This document shows, piece by piece, positions 1-6,826 of a stretch of 7,011 bases of DNA (position 1 is the first letter of the stretch; each line of letters starts with the position of its first letter). The DNA comes from Chloroflexota bacterium (GTDB lineage: Bacteria > Chloroflexota > Anaerolineae > Anaerolineales > UBA11858), in assembly GCA_003513015.1 (NCBI GenBank), contig DOTA01000354.1:1-7011 (forward strand). Reading direction: 5' to 3'. The position numbers were made by a program, and so were the translations under genes. Below the pieces are notes generated by a model. That model saw only the letters and a program-made list of their open reading frames with translations. It made no database searches and was not told the DNA's origin.

Positions 1-1083
1 CGCGATGTTTACGATGCACGGGTGAACGTCTTGCACCAATGGTCGCGCATTATGTCGACCTCGCACTTCCTCGTTGCTTTCAGTACCATTCTGATTTTAT
101 GGTTTGGCGGCAACATGGTTTTAAACGGCGAAATCACCCTGGGCGAAATGGTGGCTTTCAACGGCTACTTATTGATGATCGCCGAACCCACTCGTCAGTT
201 AGTCTGGCTGGTCAATACCGCTGGCGAAGCGGGCGCTGGCTTGAAACGTACCTTCGATGTGCTCGATTTGCAGCCCGAAATCGCCTCCCCCCCCGCTGCG
301 ATTGTGCTGCCCCCGCTCTCAGGGAGGGTGGAATTTCGGGAGGTCAACTTTCGCTACCAGGATGAAACCAACGCCGCTTTGCGCCAGATCAACCTCCAGG
401 TGGAACCCAACCAGATCGTGGCCATCATCGGCTCTACCGGGTCTGGTAAAACCTCATTCATCAGCTTGATCCCGCGCTTTTATGATGTTAGCCACGGCGC
501 GCTGCTGGTGGATGGCTACGATCTTCGCCAGGTGGATTTGCCCTCCCTGCGGCGGCAGATCGGCATCGTTTTGCAAACTTCGCTGCTTTTCTCCGACAGC
601 ATCCGTGAAAATATTGCTTATGGCCGCCCCGATGCCAGCCTGGATGAAGTGATTGCCGCTGCCAAAGCGGCTCAGGCACATGAATTTATCATGGAAATGC
701 CCGAGGGCTACGATACGGTGGTCGGCGAGCGCGGTATCACGCTTTCGGGCGGTCAGCGCCAGCGGGTGGCGATTGCCCGCGCCTTGCTGCTTAACCCTCG
801 TATTCTAATTTTGGATGATTCCACTTCTTCGGTGGATACCCACACCGAGCGATTAATCCAGCAAGCTCTGAACACGCTCATGGAGGGCCGCACTACCTTT
901 GTGATTGCCCAGCGCCTCTCTACTGTGCGTCGCGCCGATCAGATTATCGTGCTCGATCAGGGCAAAATCGCCGAACGCGGCACCCACGCCGAACTGTTGG
1001 CAAAAGATGGCCTCTACCGCGAAATTTACGAACTCCAGTTGCGCGTGCAGGAAAGTAGTGAACCGTCCGTAGTGGGCAGTTAG
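1..1083 (+). CDS. ABC exporter half-transporter with degenerate ATP site (5' end missing)
   Basis: This is the C-terminal 360 residues of a fused membrane/ATPase half-transporter of the type I (ABCB/MsbA-like) exporter family. The frame is open at base 1, so TM1 to TM4 lie upstream; the GTG at 22 is only an internal codon. The last two membrane segments lie at about codons 23-43 and 50-67. The ATPase domain shows Walker A GSTGSGKT (430-453), a Q-loop in GIVLQTS, signature LSGGQ (742-756), Walker B ILILD, and D-loop SSVD. Two catalytic residues are changed: the Glu after Walker B is Asp (817-819), and the H-loop His is Gln (910-912, AQRLSTV). The C-terminal REIYELQ resembles TM287/BmrC-type subunits as I remember them. 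Known members of this family have one catalytically weak subunit paired with a canonical partner, which here is the gene at 2547-4334. The substrate cannot be told from sequence; lipids or drugs are usual. Family assignment is secure; the pairing is inferred. Confidence 0.95.
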   Translation, partial: RDVYDARVNVLHQWSRIMSTSHFLVAFSTILILWFGGNMVLNGEITLGEMVAFNGYLLMIAEPTRQLVWLVNTAGEAGAGLKRTFDVLDLQPEIASPPAAIVLPPLSGRVEFREVNFRYQDETNAALRQINLQVEPNQIVAIIGSTGSGKTSFISLIPRFYDVSHGALLVDGYDLRQVDLPSLRRQIGIVLQTSLLFSDSIRENIAYGRPDASLDEVIAAAKAAQAHEFIMEMPEGYDTVVGERGITLSGGQRQRVAIARALLLNPRILILDDSTSSVDTHTERLIQQALNTLMEGRTTFVIAQRLSTVRRADQIIVLDQGKIAERGTHAELLAKDGLYREIYELQLRVQESSEPSVVGS

Positions 1084-1116
1084 CCGCGCATAATTGTCCA
1101 CCACCCATCATCAACG

Positions 1117-2511
1117 ATGTTACCCCCCGAATTTCTTACTCGCATGCAGGCTCAACTCGGCCCGGAATATGCCGAATTTCTGGCGAGTTACGAGCAAACC
1201 CCCGATGTGGGACTGCGCGTTAACACCCTCAAACTGATGCCGGGGCAATTCGTGGCGCTCGCCTCTAACCGCCTAACCCCTGACGCGTTCTCTCCAATCC
1301 CCTGGTGCCCGGCGGGCTTTGTTGTCTCCTCAGACGAGCGCCTCGGCAAGCATCCCTATCACGCCGCCGGTCTCTACTACCTGCAAGACCCCGCCGCACA
1401 AGCCGTTGCCGAGTTAGCTGCACCCCAGCCCGGCGAGCGCGTGCTCGACCTTTCGGCCGCGCCAGGTGGCAAAACTACCCATCTCGCCTCCCTGATGCAA
1501 AATGAAGGCCTGCTGGTCGCCAATGATGTGCATCCCAAACGGGTGCGCGACTTGGCCAAAAACATCGAGCGCTGGGGGGCGCACAATGTAGCCATCACCA
1601 ACGCCCTGCCGCCGCAACTTGTCGCCCATTTTGGCGCATTTTTCGACCGTGTGCTGGTGGATGCGCCCTGCTCCGGTGAGGGCATGTTTCGCAAAGACCC
1701 GGCGGCCCGCGGCGAGTGGCTGCCCAAACTGGTGGAAAGCTGTGCTCTGCGGCAAAATGCCATTTTGGATGATGCCGCTCAACTGGTGCGCCCCGGCGGA
1801 TTTCTGATTTACTCGACCTGTACTTTCGCCCCCGCCGAAGATGAAAGCACTTTATCTCGATTTTTAGAGGATCACGCTGATTTTGAGATGTGCGCGGTCC
1901 CCAAATTCCCCGGTTTTGAGCCGGGGCGGCCCGACTGGCTTTCTGATGTTGACCCTGCTTTGGGGTTGGAGCGCGCCGTGCGCCTGTGGCCGCACAAAGC
2001 CGTGGGCGAGGGCCATTTCATCGCGGTTTTGCGCCGCACCGGAGATGCCCTCGCGCGACCGGGTTCTGCGAAAATCTTTCAGCCGGGCAATCTCCCGGCC
2101 GAGGTTCAACGCGATTTGGCGGCTTTCACGGAATCCACCTTGGGATGGCAACCACCCCAAAATCGGCTGGCACTTCTGGGGTCCTATTTGTATCTCGTCC
2201 CTGAGGGTTTGCCAGACCTGCGGGGTTTGAGCGTGATTCATTGGGGCTGGTGGTTGGGCACCTCCAAAAAAAATCGCTTCGAGCCTTCGCATGCCCTGGC
2301 AATGGGCCTACGGGCCGAAGATGTCCGTCAGACCCTGCCTTTGAGGAGTGCTGATCCTGCTTTGGAGCGCTATCTGCGCGGCGAGGTGCTGCCCGCGCTC
2401 GGCCCGGATGGTTGGGTATTGGTGACGGTGGATGGCTTCCCGCTGGGTTGGGGTAAGCGAGTGCAGGGTCGTTTGAAATCGCATTTGCCGAGTTGGCTGC
2501 GGAGGATGTGA
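1117..2511 (+). CDS. rsmF: RsmF/YebU-type 16S rRNA (cytosine-C5) methyltransferase
   Basis: The 464-residue protein belongs to the NOL1/NOP2/Sun family of SAM-dependent RNA m5C methyltransferases. The N-terminus (PPEFLTRM, then GLRVNTLK at 32-39) is typical of the RsmF branch and supports ATG 1117 as start. The SAM-binding motif I is LDLSAAPGGKT (110-120). Motif IV is DAPCSGEGMFRKD (182-194), where Cys185 is the residue that releases the product. Motif VI is YSTCT (232-236), where Cys235 is the expected nucleophile that attacks C6 of the cytosine. The C-terminal part, about residues 315-464, ends in VDGFPLGWGKR (438-448) and resembles the PUA-like RNA-binding extension of RsmF; the length fits a full protein. 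In E. coli RsmF modifies C1407 of 16S rRNA, and in Thermus it modifies several nearby cytosines; the exact target here is inferred. The gene sits 33 bases after one exporter subunit and 35 before the other, with no recognisable Shine-Dalgarno sequence. The symbol is by family and could cover a paralogue. Confidence 0.9.
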   Translation: MLPPEFLTRMQAQLGPEYAEFLASYEQTPDVGLRVNTLKLMPGQFVALASNRLTPDAFSPIPWCPAGFVVSSDERLGKHPYHAAGLYYLQDPAAQAVAELAAPQPGERVLDLSAAPGGKTTHLASLMQNEGLLVANDVHPKRVRDLAKNIERWGAHNVAITNALPPQLVAHFGAFFDRVLVDAPCSGEGMFRKDPAARGEWLPKLVESCALRQNAILDDAAQLVRPGGFLIYSTCTFAPAEDESTLSRFLEDHADFEMCAVPKFPGFEPGRPDWLSDVDPALGLERAVRLWPHKAVGEGHFIAVLRRTGDALARPGSAKIFQPGNLPAEVQRDLAAFTESTLGWQPPQNRLALLGSYLYLVPEGLPDLRGLSVIHWGWWLGTSKKNRFEPSHALAMGLRAEDVRQTLPLRSADPALERYLRGEVLPALGPDGWVLVTVDGFPLGWGKRVQGRLKSHLPSWLRRM

Positions 2512-2546
2512 GAAAGTGTCAAGTAAACAGGTATTAAGTTTCGATT

Positions 2547-4334
2547 ATGAGTGAACAACAAATTAAACCCCCGAAAAGCGAAGAGCGCTATACTGCGGCT
2601 TATGACCCGCAGATTGCCCGGCGTCTTTTGCATTTTATTTGGCCATATCGCTGGAGTTACGCGTTGGGCTTTGTTTTTATGGTGATCGAATCGGCGGCGG
2701 TGGTGGGCGGGCCGTATCTGGTGGGTCAGGCCATTGATGCGGGGATTGCCAAGGGCGATGTGGTTGTGCTGCGCAATATGGTGTTGCTGTATCTGCTATT
2801 GGTTGTTTTGCAGTGGGGCACGATTTATTTACGGGTGAATGTGATGGCGCAGGCCGGGCAATCTGTGATCTATGATATGCGGGCGCGTTTGTTTGAGCAT
2901 TTGCAGCGCCTCTCGCTGGGATTTTTCAGCCGTTATAGCGTGGGGCGTGTGATTACGCGGGTGGTCAATGATGTGGGGGTGTTACGGCGTTTTATTACTT
3001 TTTCGATTGTGATTACGGCGCGTGATATTTTGGTGCTCTTCGGTGTGGTGGGCGTGATGCTATTAATGGATTGGCGGCTTTCGCTGTTGACCTTCACGGT
3101 GCTGCCGCTAATGGCCTGGGTTACGGCGATTTTTCGCAAACGGGCGAGCGAGAGCTATCGCGAAACGCGCACGGCCATCAGTTGGGTCAATTCAGTACTG
3201 GCTGAAAATATCAACGCCGTGCGCGTGGTGCAGGCTTTTTCGCGCGAGCCCTATAATTATGCTCATTTTCGCGATGAAGTTAACACCAACAATTTGCAGG
3301 CCAATCTCAAAGCCGCGCGGGTGGCGGCAGGTTTCTTCCCCATCATCGACTTTTTGGGAACGGCTGCTACAGCCCTGGTGGTTTGGCTGGGCGGGCGTCA
3401 GGTTTTAAACGATACCATCAGTGCCGGGGTGCTGGTAGCCTTCATTTTGTATATTTCGCGCTTTTTCCAACCTATCCGCAGTTTGAGCCAGCGTTACGAT
3501 CAGTTGCTTTCCACGATGGCTGCCGGGGAACGCATTTTTGCTCTGATAGATACACCTGTGGAGGTACAAGATGCCCCCGAAGCCGCGGAGTTGCCCTCTA
3601 TCTGGGGAGAGGTGGAGTTTAGGGGTGTAAATTTCCACTATGACGAAGTGGATATGCCGGTTTTGCAGGATATCAACATCAAAGTGCAGCCCGGCCAGAC
3701 GATTGCCTTGGTGGGCAAAACCGGGGCCGGGAAATCCACTTTTGTCAAATTGTTGAGCCGTTTTCATGACCCCATCGAGGGCGAAGTGTTAGTAGATGGC
3801 ACCGACTTGCGCTCAGTCACGCAGCAGAGTTTGCGGCGTCAGATGGGGATTGTGTTGCAAGACCCATTTTTGTTCAGCGGTACAGTGAAGGAAAATATCC
3901 AGTTTGGTTCACTGGAGGCTACCGATGAGCAAATTCGGGCTGCAGCTGAGGCGGTAGGGGCACATGAATTTATCCAAAATTTGCGCGAGGGCTACAACAC
4001 TCCCGTGGAAGAAGGCGGCGTGGTGCTTTCGGTGGGCCAGCGCCAGTTGATCTCGTTTGCGCGCGCTTTGCTGGCCAACCCGCGCATTCTAATCCTCGAT
4101 GAGGCCACCTCCAGCGTGGATACCCAAACTGAAAATATCATTCAAGATGCCTTAAATAGACTGTTGCAAGATCGCACCGCTTTTGTGATTGCCCACCGCC
4201 TTTCCACCGTGGTCAACGCCGATTTGATTGTGGTGCTGGATGAAGGCCGCATTGTGGAGCAAGGCAGTCATGCTGAACTGCTGGCTCTGGATGGCTACTA
4301 CGCCAGTTCTTACAAGCTGGGCTTTGAAGATTAG
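2547..4334 (+). CDS. ABC exporter half-transporter, catalytically canonical subunit
   Basis: A complete 595-residue type I ABC exporter half-transporter, the usual length for the family. A soluble N-terminus of about 35 residues is followed by six predicted membrane segments (roughly 36-58, 76-96, 152-172, 174-195, 262-283, 293-312). The ATPase domain starts near residue 354. Visible motifs are the A-loop Tyr365, Walker A GKTGAGKST (390-398), Q-loop Gln438, signature LSVGQ (494-498), Walker B ILILD with catalytic Glu519, D-loop SSVD, and H-loop His550 (AHRLSTV). The second Gly of the signature is Val. In a heterodimer this altered signature would face the degenerate Walker site of the gene ending at 1083, while this subunit's Glu/His would face that partner's intact LSGGQ. 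One consensus and one degenerate site result, as in TM287/288, BmrCD and LmrCD. The product acts in the cytoplasmic membrane; cargo is unknown. No clear Shine-Dalgarno sequence precedes ATG 2547, and no alternative start fits better. Confidence 0.95.
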   Translation: MSEQQIKPPKSEERYTAAYDPQIARRLLHFIWPYRWSYALGFVFMVIESAAVVGGPYLVGQAIDAGIAKGDVVVLRNMVLLYLLLVVLQWGTIYLRVNVMAQAGQSVIYDMRARLFEHLQRLSLGFFSRYSVGRVITRVVNDVGVLRRFITFSIVITARDILVLFGVVGVMLLMDWRLSLLTFTVLPLMAWVTAIFRKRASESYRETRTAISWVNSVLAENINAVRVVQAFSREPYNYAHFRDEVNTNNLQANLKAARVAAGFFPIIDFLGTAATALVVWLGGRQVLNDTISAGVLVAFILYISRFFQPIRSLSQRYDQLLSTMAAGERIFALIDTPVEVQDAPEAAELPSIWGEVEFRGVNFHYDEVDMPVLQDINIKVQPGQTIALVGKTGAGKSTFVKLLSRFHDPIEGEVLVDGTDLRSVTQQSLRRQMGIVLQDPFLFSGTVKENIQFGSLEATDEQIRAAAEAVGAHEFIQNLREGYNTPVEEGGVVLSVGQRQLISFARALLANPRILILDEATSSVDTQTENIIQDALNRLLQDRTAFVIAHRLSTVVNADLIVVLDEGRIVEQGSHAELLALDGYYASSYKLGFED

Positions 4335-4348
4335 TACTTTACGCTTCT

Positions 4349-4423
4349 GTCATTCTGAACCCTGCTAGGGATGAAGAATCTCTGCCCGCAGGATGGAAGA
4401 CTCTTCGCTGCGCTCAGAGTGAC
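4349..4423. repeat. 75-base imperfect palindrome, probable dispersed intergenic repeat
   Basis: The ends GTCATTCTGA (4349-4358) and TCAGAGTGAC (4414-4423) are inverted copies with one mismatch. Inside them GAAGAATCT (4373-4381) and AGACTCTTC (4398-4406) are again inverted copies with one mismatch. Between the left arms CCCT-GCT-AGGG (4360-4370) forms a small side hairpin. The sequence resembles intergenic repeats with a GTCATTCTGAGCG...GAAGAATC theme that I recall from many bacterial genomes, including Chloroflexota. It lies 14 bases after the exporter stop codon, so it could also mark or protect the 3' end of that transcript. It lacks a run of T, so it is not a standard terminator. The palindrome is seen directly; dispersal in the genome is inferred. 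Confidence 0.7.
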
Positions 4424-4532
4424 ATGGAAATCGCAATCTACTGAGATTAGTATTACGGCAGAGAATAGCAACAATTCAAATTCTTTGCACCTTTTGCGCT
4501 CGCCGCGGTGTGCTTCCGTGACTCGGGCATGA

Positions 4533-4561
4533 TTGACGCCCCCTCGCGCACATGCTAGAAT
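4533..4561 (+). promoter_or_regulatory. Sigma70-type promoter with extended -10
   Basis: The -35 box TTGACG (4533-4538) matches the consensus at five of six positions. After an ideal 17-bp spacer comes TAGAAT (4556-4561), matching TATAAT at five of six, with an extended -10 TG at 4553-4554. Transcription would start at about 4567-4569, only about 4-6 bases before ATG 4573. The resulting mRNA would be nearly leaderless, which fits the lack of any Shine-Dalgarno sequence there. Boxes and spacing are seen directly; activity and start site are inferred. Confidence 0.7.
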
Positions 4562-4572
4562 GATTCTCATCT

Positions 4573-5544
4573 ATGTTTCAATCTGATTCAGATGACCCCA
4601 AGCCTCCACCGCGTAAAAAGAACAAGGCCCCACGCCGCTGGAAGCGCATTTCCCTCTCACCGATCACCCTGGCGCTGATTTTTCTCGTCAACCTGCTAGT
4701 GCTGATAATTTTAGGCTGGCCGTTGCTGCAAGAGCGCTTCAACTTGCCAATAGCCGCTGCGCCCTGGAGCCTTGGGGCTGAATCCACTCCTTTGGGGGTG
4801 AGTGCCACCCCCGGACCTCCGAGTGAAACGCCAACCCCTTCAAAGACACCTACTCCCTCCAAAACTCCCACCGCTACGCATACCTCCACCCCCTCACATA
4901 CGCCAACCCCCTCCCATACCCCCACGGCCTCGGCTACTTTGCCCGCGGTCACAACTGACCCTGATGCCTGGGAACAAGGCTTGCTGGTGCTCTCGCTGCA
5001 AGAGGGATTAGATGCGCATTTGTTCGTCTACCAGCCCCTGGCGCAAGATAATGGCGCGGCGCTGCCCTTTTTACGCCTGACCACCGGCAGTTGGCAAGAT
5101 GTGGCCCCCGCCCTTAGCCCAGATGGTAAACAACTGGCTTTTGCTTCTAACCGTAGTGGTCAGTGGGATTTGTATCTGCTCAACCTGGCCAGCGGCGAAA
5201 TCACACGGGTGACGAATACTCCCGAATATGATTCCGCCCCCTCCTTTTCTGCCGATGGATTGTGGCTGGCCTATGAAAGCTATCTCGACGATTCCCTGGA
5301 AATTGTGATTGCCCCCATTGATGCCGAGCAAGATGCCATCCAATTGACCAGCCACCTGGGTGCGGATAGCTCCCCGGCCTGGTCACCCACCGGGCGGCAA
5401 ATCGCCTTTGTTTCTACGCGGGGCGGCAGCAATCACATTTGGCTGGCCGATCTTGATAAAACTGGCGATGATCGTTTTGTGCAGCTTAGCCGCGCCTATG
5501 AAGCAACCGCGCGGCATCCGGTCTGGTCGACAGATGGGCGTTAA
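4573..5544 (+). CDS. N-terminal part of PD40/TolB-like membrane-anchored protein, ends at premature stop
   Basis: The 323-residue product begins with an acidic then strongly basic cytoplasmic stretch (KKNKAPRRWKR at 15-25). A single membrane segment follows at about 31-52, with no signal cleavage site evident, so the protein should be anchored N-in, C-out. Residues 80-128 are a Ser/Thr/Pro linker with six hexapeptide units. From about 135 on come WD40-like PD40 blades: LSPDGKQLAFAS (181-192), FSADGLWLAYES (225-236), WSPTGRQIAFVS (270-281), and the beginning of a fourth, VWSTDGR (317-323), where the frame stops. PD40 blades occur in TolB and in many extracytoplasmic proteins; this one lacks TolB's N-terminal domain and need not act in the Tol system. 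ATG 4573 is favoured by the promoter just upstream and by the topology. The half propeller left by the stop is unlikely to fold normally. Confidence 0.8.
   Translation: MFQSDSDDPKPPPRKKNKAPRRWKRISLSPITLALIFLVNLLVLIILGWPLLQERFNLPIAAAPWSLGAESTPLGVSATPGPPSETPTPSKTPTPSKTPTATHTSTPSHTPTPSHTPTASATLPAVTTDPDAWEQGLLVLSLQEGLDAHLFVYQPLAQDNGAALPFLRLTTGSWQDVAPALSPDGKQLAFASNRSGQWDLYLLNLASGEITRVTNTPEYDSAPSFSADGLWLAYESYLDDSLEIVIAPIDAEQDAIQLTSHLGADSSPAWSPTGRQIAFVSTRGGSNHIWLADLDKTGDDRFVQLSRAYEATARHPVWSTDGR
4828..4935 (+). repeat. Six in-frame 18-base units encoding a Thr/Pro hexapeptide repeat
   Basis: The linker of the surface protein reads TPTPSK, TPTPSK, TPTATH, TSTPSH, TPTPSH, TPTASA in exact 18-base register (residues 86-121). 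Synonymous codons vary between copies, so the repeat is kept at protein level more than at DNA level. Such stretches are flexible, extended spacers in surface proteins and may carry O-glycans; that role is inferred. The last two-thirds add His in place of Lys. Confidence 0.85.
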
Positions 5545-5574
5545 CTGGCTTGGGCCGCGGTCACCGATCAGGGC

Positions 5575-6810
5575 TTGCACCAAATCTACCTTTGGGATCG
5601 CGAAAATCCCACGGCTTCCCCGCGCGAGGCTGGTACTGGCGATTGGCCCGCTTTCAGCCCCGACGGGCGCGATTTGTTGACCACCCTGCAAACCCCGCAC
5701 CAAACCTACCTCACCGCCTATCCCTTGAATGGTTCCGAATTATTACTGCTTCAACCTTTACGGCTGCCGGGTTCCGTCTTGGGCTTGGTTTGGGGTGATG
5801 TCAAAGTTTCGGGCGCAATTGTCAATCTCAATATCCCCACGCCCACGCCGTTATATACCCCGGCCCTCATCGATGATCCGCGCGTGCCCTTTGGGCGCAA
5901 GCAAGTCAATGATTTGACGGGCGTCACCGCACCCTATCCCCAATTGCATGATGCCGTTGATGAAGCTTTTTACGCTTTTCAGGATCGCCTGGCCTTCCGC
6001 ACCGGTTGGGATTTGCTTTCCAGCCTGGAAAATGCCTATGTGCCGCTGACATCGGTGCTGGAGCCGGGCCGGCAGGGCGATTGGCTCTACACCGGACGGG
6101 CTTTTGCGGTCAACACTGTGCCGCTGACCGCGGGCTGGATGGCCGTGGTGCGCGAGGATTATGGCCCTGAAACCTACTGGCGGATTTATTTGCGGGCACG
6201 TTTTCAAGATGGGTCTCAGGGAGCCCCGCTGCATGATTTACCCTGGGATTTCAACGCCCGTTACAGCGGCCTGCCGCGGCCTTACGAGCAGGGCGGGATG
6301 CTGGCTGAAACTGTTCCCACGGGTTATTGGGTGGATATGACCTGGCTGGCCGCGGCTTATGATTGGGAAGTGCTGCCCGCTCTGGCAAACTGGCGTACCC
6401 TCTATTCGGCGGCGCGTTTTAATCAGTTTGTGAAAACGGATGGCCTGGATTGGAAATCGGCCATGTTGGAACTCTACCCGCCCGAAGCGCTGCAAACTGC
6501 CACGCCCATCCCGACCCCCACGATGACCCTCAGCCCGACCCCCTGGTGGTACAAATCCCCCACGCCTACGCCCACGGTGACGAATACACCGACCGCCACG
6601 CATACAGCTACCTCCACGAGCACCCCCACGCCCACAATCACGCCCACCCCGACCCACACCGGAACCGCTACCCAAACCGGCACGCCCACGCAAACCCTTA
6701 CGCCTACTTTATCGCCCACGGTTACCCCTTCACCAACCCACACGCTGACTCCCAGCATAACGCCCTCCCCGACCCTGCGAATCCCACCAACGGAAACTCG
6801 CAAGCCGTAG
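5575..6810 (+). CDS. C-terminal part of the same protein, downstream of the premature stop
   Basis: This is the continuation of the interrupted frame, open from 5545; the coordinates use TTG 5575, the first conventional start after the stop. That start has no Shine-Dalgarno sequence and sits in the middle of a propeller blade. The first in-frame ATG is far downstream (about 6138), so independent translation looks unlikely. The segment completes blade four ([10 protein letters not shown]) and has a fifth, FSPDGRD (5653-5673). After a short PTPTP linker (from 5836) there is a region of about 200 residues (roughly 5870-6490) rich in Trp, Tyr and Asp, with stretches such as [11 protein letters not shown] and [11 protein letters not shown] do not recognise it as a named domain. 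It ends in a Thr/Pro-rich tail from 6502 to the stop, with no sortase motif or C-terminal membrane segment. The lipoprotein gene follows after 16 bases. Confidence 0.65.
   Translation: MHQIYLWDRENPTASPREAGTGDWPAFSPDGRDLLTTLQTPHQTYLTAYPLNGSELLLLQPLRLPGSVLGLVWGDVKVSGAIVNLNIPTPTPLYTPALIDDPRVPFGRKQVNDLTGVTAPYPQLHDAVDEAFYAFQDRLAFRTGWDLLSSLENAYVPLTSVLEPGRQGDWLYTGRAFAVNTVPLTAGWMAVVREDYGPETYWRIYLRARFQDGSQGAPLHDLPWDFNARYSGLPRPYEQGGMLAETVPTGYWVDMTWLAAAYDWEVLPALANWRTLYSAARFNQFVKTDGLDWKSAMLELYPPEALQTATPIPTPTMTLSPTPWWYKSPTPTPTVTNTPTATHTATSTSTPTPTITPTPTHTGTATQTGTPTQTLTPTLSPTVTPSPTHTLTPSITPSPTLRIPPTETRKP
6502..6783 (+). repeat. Thr/Pro-rich C-terminal low-complexity tract
   Basis: About 94 codons are dominated by Thr and Pro in alternating TP or TxTP units, with Ser, Ala, Gln, Ile and Val filling the variable positions. 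DNA shows a loose 6-base ACNCCN rhythm. A single aromatic-basic interruption WWYK (6544-6555) separates the first short part from the main tract. There is no exact long repeat unit. The tract probably acts as a stalk or wall-spanning segment, which is unusual at a free C-terminus without an anchor. Confidence 0.8.
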
Positions 6811-6826
6811 AAATTTGTTCTCCTCG

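Larger units (their letters stand above)
4335..4572. other. Non-coding gap between exporter operon and surface-protein gene
   Basis: This 238-base gap is the only substantial non-coding stretch in the window. The first third is filled by the palindromic repeat. The middle (about 4430-4490) is relatively A/T-rich, and I see nothing in it beyond a weak 5-bp hairpin. The last 40 bases hold the promoter of the next gene. No credible ORF or RNA gene is visible on either strand. The gap separates two transcription units. Confidence 0.7.
4573..6810 (+). pseudogene. Membrane-anchored PD40/TolB-like surface protein gene interrupted by an in-frame TAA
   Basis: Codons 1-745 form one continuous frame except for TAA at codon 324 (5542-5544). 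Protein similarity runs straight through it: WSTDGR precedes the stop and LAWA follows directly, making the usual strand pair of a PD40 propeller blade. Frame, domain order and composition are unchanged on both sides, so this is a nonsense codon and not a frameshift or two genes. The intact product would have a cytoplasmic basic tail, one membrane anchor, a Thr/Pro linker, about five PD40 blades, an unrecognised domain and a Thr/Pro-rich tail, all exposed outside the membrane. With the stop, only 323 residues with about three and a half blades would be made. Whether this is a real mutation, a sequencing error or a read-through site cannot be decided here. Real gene terminators around it are TAG, TGA, TAG and TAG. 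Confidence 0.8.

Noticed and set aside
22..24. GTG as the start of the first exporter gene
   Set aside because: The frame is open to base 1 and the first four membrane segments are missing, so the true start lies upstream of the window.
1084..1116. Promoter in front of the methyltransferase gene (CATAAT at about 1088-1093)
   Set aside because: No -35 box at a suitable distance; the short gap favours read-through transcription.
1377..1763. Minus-strand ORFs inside the methyltransferase gene
   Set aside because: They lie opposite the catalytic core of a well-conserved gene and have no recognisable protein features.
4435..4448. Hairpin AATCT-ACTG-AGATT as a terminator
   Set aside because: The stem is only 5 bp and A/T-rich, and no T run follows.
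4828..4935. Regularly spaced 18-base units as a CRISPR-like or tandem DNA repeat array
   Set aside because: The units are contiguous, in frame, vary at synonymous sites and have no spacers; they encode a peptide repeat.
4578..4952. Minus-strand ORF rich in Gly-Val
   Set aside because: Antisense shadow of the N-terminal Thr/Pro linker and the membrane segment of the surface protein.
5542..5544. Alternative genetic code with TAA read as Gln
   Set aside because: No other gene in the window has an internal TAA, and the suspected phylum uses the standard bacterial code. Four genes ending in TAG or TGA are too few to suggest recoding.
6474..6803. Minus-strand ORF with a Val-Gly repeat protein
   Set aside because: It is the antisense of the Thr/Pro tract; ACN-CCN codons read backwards give Gly/Val. 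No start signal or other support.
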